64,000 nucleotides of DNA from Lewinella sp039816955 (GTDB taxonomy: Bacteria; Bacteroidota; Bacteroidia; Chitinophagales; Saprospiraceae), in the NCBI GenBank assembly GCA_039816955.1, contig JBCBWU010000002.1, positions 12,234 to 76,233 on the forward strand, written 5' to 3'. Under the pieces are notes generated by a model that did not search any database, was not told the origin of the DNA, and saw only the letters and a list, made by a program, of their open reading frames with translations. Each line of letters starts with the position of its first letter. Positions within the stretch are counted from its first letter, which is position 1. The position numbers and the translations under genes are program-made. Below are positions 60,474 through 64,000 of the stretch, one piece after another.

Positions 60474-60887
60474 CTACCCCTTTTGTTCGATTGGGAGTAG
60501 ACGCGAGTCAATCAGTGCTGCCGTCCGGTGCCCGGCAATAGCTAAATAGTCCGCGTTAGTTGCGAAAGATAAAAACTTGGCGCTGCTTGCGTGCTGTACC
60601 AGCAAAACGCTATCCCAGTATTCCTGCTCTGGCCCAATTAGAAATGGTCCTCCCTTGCCAAAGAATAGCAGTTTTCCTCCTGCTTTGGTCAGCAAAGGTA
60701 GGGTATGATTCATATACAATTTATAAGCCTCCTGGCCCGAGATGGGTTCGCCGGGGTCCAGGTCGGGATGCTTACTGTAGTCAGCCCATTTGCGAAAGCG
60801 CAAGAGATTAAGCATCACAACCGGACCTTCAATACCTCTTTGAAAAAAGCGCTTACCGGCTTCTGGGGTGGCGTCTAGATAGTTCAA
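60474..60887 (-). CDS. DUF1330 family protein
   Basis: A 137-residue protein with a dimeric ferredoxin-like fold predicted by its DUF1330 similarity: GPVVMLNLLRFRKWADY, ISGQEAYKLYMNHTLPLLTKAGGKLLFFGKGG and YWDSVLLVQHASSAKFLSFATNADYLAIAGHRTAALIDSRLLP. Members have no established reaction. It stands between the gluconokinase and the permease, 6 bases after the kinase and 34 before gntP, so it is one operon with them. Confidence 0.85.
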   Translation of the reverse strand: MNYLDATPEAGKRFFQRGIEGPVVMLNLLRFRKWADYSKHPDLDPGEPISGQEAYKLYMNHTLPLLTKAGGKLLFFGKGGPFLIGPEQEYWDSVLLVQHASSAKFLSFATNADYLAIAGHRTAALIDSRLLPIEQKG

Positions 60888-60893
60888 ATTACT

Positions 60894-61382
60894 TTAGTTG
60901 AGGGTGATTAATATTTGATCGACAATTTGGTCTACAGCTTGATCAATAGAGATATGGATAGCACTAGTTGGGATCTCTAGGGTGGCAAACTGAGAGTCGA
61001 GCAGTTCCGGCGGCATAAAATGACCGGTCCGCTCTTGCATTCGTCTGGCGATTAGTTCTTTGCTGCCGTCCAGGTAAATCCATTTTAGTGGGTAGGCTAG
61101 CGGCCCTTCTAGCAATTGGCGGTAGCTATCCTTTAGTGCTGAGCAAGCGAGAATCGCTCCTTGGTCATTTTCTGCGGCTGCGAGTAAGGTGGCTAAGCGT
61201 TGTAGCCAGGGCCAGCGGTCGATATCGGTCAGTGCTTGTCCGCTAGCCATTTTATCGACATTACGCTGCGGATGATAGTCGTCTGCATCGTAAAAAGGGA
61301 TGCCGGATTTCTGGCTCAATTGGGTACCAATGGTACTCTTTCCTGAACCAGAAACGCCCATGACAATGATGATTGGTGACAT
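60894..61382 (-). CDS. gntK: Gluconokinase
   Basis: A 162-residue kinase starting at 61382 (MSPIIIVMGVSGSGKSTIGTQLSQ); the longer in-frame start would overlap the histidine kinase. The P-loop is GVSGSGKST, with PFYDADDYHPQRNVDKMASGQALTDIDRWPWL (GntK signature) and LACSALKDSYRQLLEG. It phosphorylates gluconate to 6-phosphogluconate. Length is normal. It follows the histidine kinase by 4 bases and lies upstream of the DUF1330 and gntP genes, so gluconate uptake and kinase are co-expressed. Confidence 0.93.
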   Translation of the reverse strand: MSPIIIVMGVSGSGKSTIGTQLSQKSGIPFYDADDYHPQRNVDKMASGQALTDIDRWPWLQRLATLLAAAENDQGAILACSALKDSYRQLLEGPLAYPLKWIYLDGSKELIARRMQERTGHFMPPELLDSQFATLEIPTSAIHISIDQAVDQIVDQILITLN

Positions 61383-61386
61383 ATCT

Positions 61387-63471
61387 TTAAACGGATTGTA
61401 CCAGTGGTTGGGCTTGTTGGACCATACTGACCAACGGTAGTTGAACCGTGAAGGTACTACCTTTACCTTTAGCACTAAGTACGCTGATATTTCCTCCTAT
61501 TTGATCCAGGGCACGTTTGGTAATGGCTAAGCCTAAGCCAGATCCATCGTACTCAGCTCTGGAGTGTAGTCTTTTGAACATTTCAAAAATCTGTTCCTGA
61601 AACTCTGGATCAATACCGATGCCATTATCCTTAAAATGCAACAAGAGATGCGCTTCCGTTTTTTCAGCGATTATTTGAATGGTAGCAGCTAAACTCTCAT
61701 TGTAGTGAATGGCATTTTTACATAAATTACTGACAATAAGCTGCAAGGCCGTTTTACTGGTGTGTAGACTTATTTCATCATCGTAGATAATATGACCATT
61801 CTTTTTCAGCAGCATTAGTTTCATATCCTGCCGGACCATCTTGATGACATCTCCCAACGCAAAATTTTCTGAGACCAATTCTTTTTTGGCAATCATGGAG
61901 TATTGCATTACGTCCTGAATGAGATGATCCATCTGTTTGGTGGAGTCTTTAATACTCTCCAATAAATCTCTGATGGGACCGCTCGGCATCTCCAGTTTTC
62001 GCCCCAGCAGAGAGGCAAAACCACTGATGTTACGCAAGGGCTCGCGCAAGTCATGTGAGGTAATGTAGGTGAAATAGGTAAGCTCTTCGTTCGCTTTTTC
62101 GAGCTCTTGGACGGAGCTCTGCAAGGCCTCCGTTTTTTCCTGCACCAACTGATCCAGTTGGCGATTTAGCTTTTCCTTCTTGCGATTCCACCATAGTGCC
62201 CAGCCCAATAACAAGCCAGCCAGCAAGCCAACTAATATAATGGCATTTTGCCTCCGCTGAAGTTTAAACTCTGCTTGCTTTTGTTGCTCTTGTAATAGCT
62301 GGTTGTCATACGCTGCTTCCTGCAATTTGAAGTTGGTCTCCTGGATTTGCAGTGCTTCGGTTTTTTGAACGGCCTGAATCGTGTCAGAGAGTTGCTGGTG
62401 TTTTTCCAAATAATAAAAGGCGGAATCAAACATATTTAAGTTCTGGAACGCCTCGTAAATAGATTCATAATACCCTAGGCCCAAGTCATTGATGGCCATA
62501 CCTTTTTCTGAGAGGATGGTCAAACCCTCTTTGGCATATTGAATCTGTCGGTAATATTCCCGCCGTTCACCGGCTAGCGTGGCAAGGCAACTCAGGCAAA
62601 TAGTGATCCCATTGGCATAACTCGTTTCTCGGGCCAGTTGTAAGCCCTCTGCTGCACTCACTCGGGCCAATTCCCAGCGATCTGTTTGCATATATAAATG
62701 CGCGATCTGGCATAGGCTGACTGATAATTTGGTGGTGTTATCAATAGATCGCTTAAGTTCGATGGCTTCCACGAAGTAAGACTCGGCTTCAGCAAATTTC
62801 TCTTGTGTTAGGTAGACATCGGCAACGTTATTAAGGATCACACTCCGGCCCAGTGGCCAATCCATCGTATCTACAATAGCCAGGCCTTTGAGATAGTACT
62901 CCAGGACTTTTTCCGGATCATTGAACTCGTCAAAAGAGCCTGCCATGGAATTGTATAACGCGACCATTTGCCTGGCACTACCATTGGCCTGTGCAATCTT
63001 CATACAAGCGTTGAATTGCTCTAGGGCTGCATCTTGCTGTCCCATTCCCTGATAAACCAAGCCCTTCATAGTGATGGTTTCCATCAGATTCCTGGTACAA
63101 TCACAGGAGCGATTGACGACAATGGCGGTATCGAGAAAGGGAATGAATTGATCGCTGGGGAGGGCCGTTTCGAAGTGTATAATTGCCGTCTTCCAGTAGC
63201 TGCCTCCTAGCTCTTCGGCGAGTTGTTCTCCACGTGCCAAGTCTATGGATTGCCGCAGGTAAAGGAGAGCAGAATCAATATTGCGTTCGGTATCGTAATG
63301 ATAATTACCCAGTTGGTAAAGAGCCTTCCAGCGTGTACCTGAATCACTACTGTTTAGGAGCTCCCTATGAAGGCTATCTGCTTGGTTTTGACCATAAAGT
63401 TGGCCGCCGCCAAATAGTAGCAGGCTAAACAAAATTGCGGATAGATGCTTTATGAAGCAGGGACTAAACAA
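61387..63471 (-). CDS. TPR-containing sensor histidine kinase
   Basis: A 694-residue sensor. Its start is TTG (63471), just after an in-frame TGA, and the first 28 residues form a signal peptide ending in LYGQ. A TPR array covers about residues 40-370, then a coiled coil, then one helix (AIILVGLLAGLLLGWALWWN), then the cytoplasmic kinase: DHp His473 in TSHDLREPLRN, N-box NLCKNAIHYNES, G1 DNGIGID, G2 GSGLGLAI. No receiver domain or response regulator is adjacent. It precedes gntK by 4 bases, so it may be the first gene of the gluconate unit. Confidence 0.9.
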   Translation of the reverse strand: MFSPCFIKHLSAILFSLLLFGGGQLYGQNQADSLHRELLNSSDSGTRWKALYQLGNYHYDTERNIDSALLYLRQSIDLARGEQLAEELGGSYWKTAIIHFETALPSDQFIPFLDTAIVVNRSCDCTRNLMETITMKGLVYQGMGQQDAALEQFNACMKIAQANGSARQMVALYNSMAGSFDEFNDPEKVLEYYLKGLAIVDTMDWPLGRSVILNNVADVYLTQEKFAEAESYFVEAIELKRSIDNTTKLSVSLCQIAHLYMQTDRWELARVSAAEGLQLARETSYANGITICLSCLATLAGERREYYRQIQYAKEGLTILSEKGMAINDLGLGYYESIYEAFQNLNMFDSAFYYLEKHQQLSDTIQAVQKTEALQIQETNFKLQEAAYDNQLLQEQQKQAEFKLQRRQNAIILVGLLAGLLLGWALWWNRKKEKLNRQLDQLVQEKTEALQSSVQELEKANEELTYFTYITSHDLREPLRNISGFASLLGRKLEMPSGPIRDLLESIKDSTKQMDHLIQDVMQYSMIAKKELVSENFALGDVIKMVRQDMKLMLLKKNGHIIYDDEISLHTSKTALQLIVSNLCKNAIHYNESLAATIQIIAEKTEAHLLLHFKDNGIGIDPEFQEQIFEMFKRLHSRAEYDGSGLGLAITKRALDQIGGNISVLSAKGKGSTFTVQLPLVSMVQQAQPLVQSV

Positions 63472-63636
63472 CGGTCAGGCCATTTTAGGACTGGTAAATA
63501 TAATTGTTTCTGATCAACCATTCTGTGCTAAGGGTATCGATACGGAAGCAAAACCTATGGAAAAACCAGCTTAACGTGCCTATCTGTTGTTCCGTCTTGT
63601 ATTAGTACCTTTCGCAACTATCGCAAAAAATAGCTC

Positions 63637-64000
63637 GTGAAAACACTCCTTCTCTTTGATATCGACGGAACGCTCTTATTTTCCAATGCTATTGACAGCC
63701 GCTGTTTTGCCAACAGCTACGAGTCGGTATTCGGGCATATCTTTCCAACTATCGATTGGCGTCAATATCCTCACGTTACGGATCATGTCATCTTTCGTAC
63801 TGTCTTTACCCAGCACTTTGGCCGGGAGGCTTCGGCAGAAGAGCGGCAGGGGTTTGAAGATCATTATGTCGCTCAACTGCAGCAGAAACGAGTAGAGCAA
63901 CCAGAAGAATTTCGGGAGGTACCCGGGGCTGCCCAATGTTGGCAGCACTTGCAGCAGGATGAACGCTTTATATTAGGCATTGCCACCGGTGGTTGGCGTG
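63637..64000 (+). CDS. HAD-superfamily hydrolase, N-terminal part
   Basis: Starts at GTG 63637 and continues to the edge. The first motif LLLFDIDGTLLFSNAIDSRCF includes the catalytic Asp pair (DxD) of HAD phosphatases. A later LGIATGGWR resembles motif II. A -7-like TACCTTTC lies at 63606-63613. The end is cut at the window. Confidence 0.8.
   Translation, partial: MKTLLLFDIDGTLLFSNAIDSRCFANSYESVFGHIFPTIDWRQYPHVTDHVIFRTVFTQHFGREASAEERQGFEDHYVAQLQQKRVEQPEEFREVPGAAQCWQHLQQDERFILGIATGGWR

Overview
The window looks like a chromosome segment of a Bacteroidota bacterium, probably of the Saprospiria/Lewinella type (the class is an impression, the phylum is well supported). Evidence: -7 boxes of the form TAnnTTTG ahead of several genes, few Shine-Dalgarno sequences, a type IX secretion (T9SS) sorting domain, GldE, a PorT-like barrel, DUF5916 and DUF3526 proteins, a Bacteroidota-type ECF sigma factor, and several TTG/GTG starts. 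No rRNA, tRNA, CRISPR array or intact insertion sequence was seen.

Layout. 1-2.5 kb: end of a DUF5916 outer-membrane protein, a DJ-1/PfpI lipoprotein and a small CSGRCYL protein. 2.5-19.9 kb: a metal-acquisition island. A ten-gene minus-strand unit (ABC-2 exporter, MerC, a miniature solute-binding protein, a full solute-binding protein, FecCD permease, CobW GTPase, FecE-type ATPase, CSGRCYL protein) diverges from a TonB receptor, followed by an S9 peptidase, a T9SS-exported protein with four repeat domains, and a Fur/Zur-type regulator. Palindromes of the form TGCAA-N5-TTGCA lie in the divergent promoter and in front of the repeat protein, so I infer one Zur-like regulon. 20-22.3 kb: Gfo/Idh/MocA and ApbE pair. 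22.6-24 kb: a two-gene nuclease-like/TOPRIM-like unit, a possible defence module. 24-29 kb: GH1 beta-glucosidase and small exported or hypothetical proteins. 29.6-36.8 kb: housekeeping genes tgt, an lptF/G-type permease, an ECF sigma factor, mutY, ssb, gldE, nadK. 37-42.8 kb: small-molecule metabolism, including a dehydratase/reductase pair that fits trans-3-hydroxy-L-proline breakdown, plus NADAR, cupin, cyclase, aldo/keto reductase and a SpoU methyltransferase. 43.3-59.2 kb: an exopolysaccharide cluster (receiver protein, sugar transferase, acyltransferase, TolC-like and Wzz/Wzc-like export parts, Wzy, Wzx, glycosyltransferases, methyltransferase, two hexapeptide acyltransferases and a 35-residue membrane peptide). 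59.1-63.5 kb: gluconate permease, DUF1330 protein, gluconokinase and a TPR histidine kinase in one minus-strand unit. 63.6 kb to the end: start of a HAD hydrolase.

Intergenic regions are rich in structure: a family of short palindromes with compensatory changes (36.8, 53.2, 56.5, 57.8 kb), a run of consecutive hairpins at 36.83-36.97 kb that may be a structured RNA, an inverted/tandem repeat region at 29.26-29.60 kb, and a 22-bp sequence shared by two distant intergenic regions.

The most promising points for discovery are the Zur-like island with its internally deleted mini solute-binding protein and its tandem-repeat secreted protein, the nuclease/TOPRIM pair, and the 36.8-kb hairpin array.
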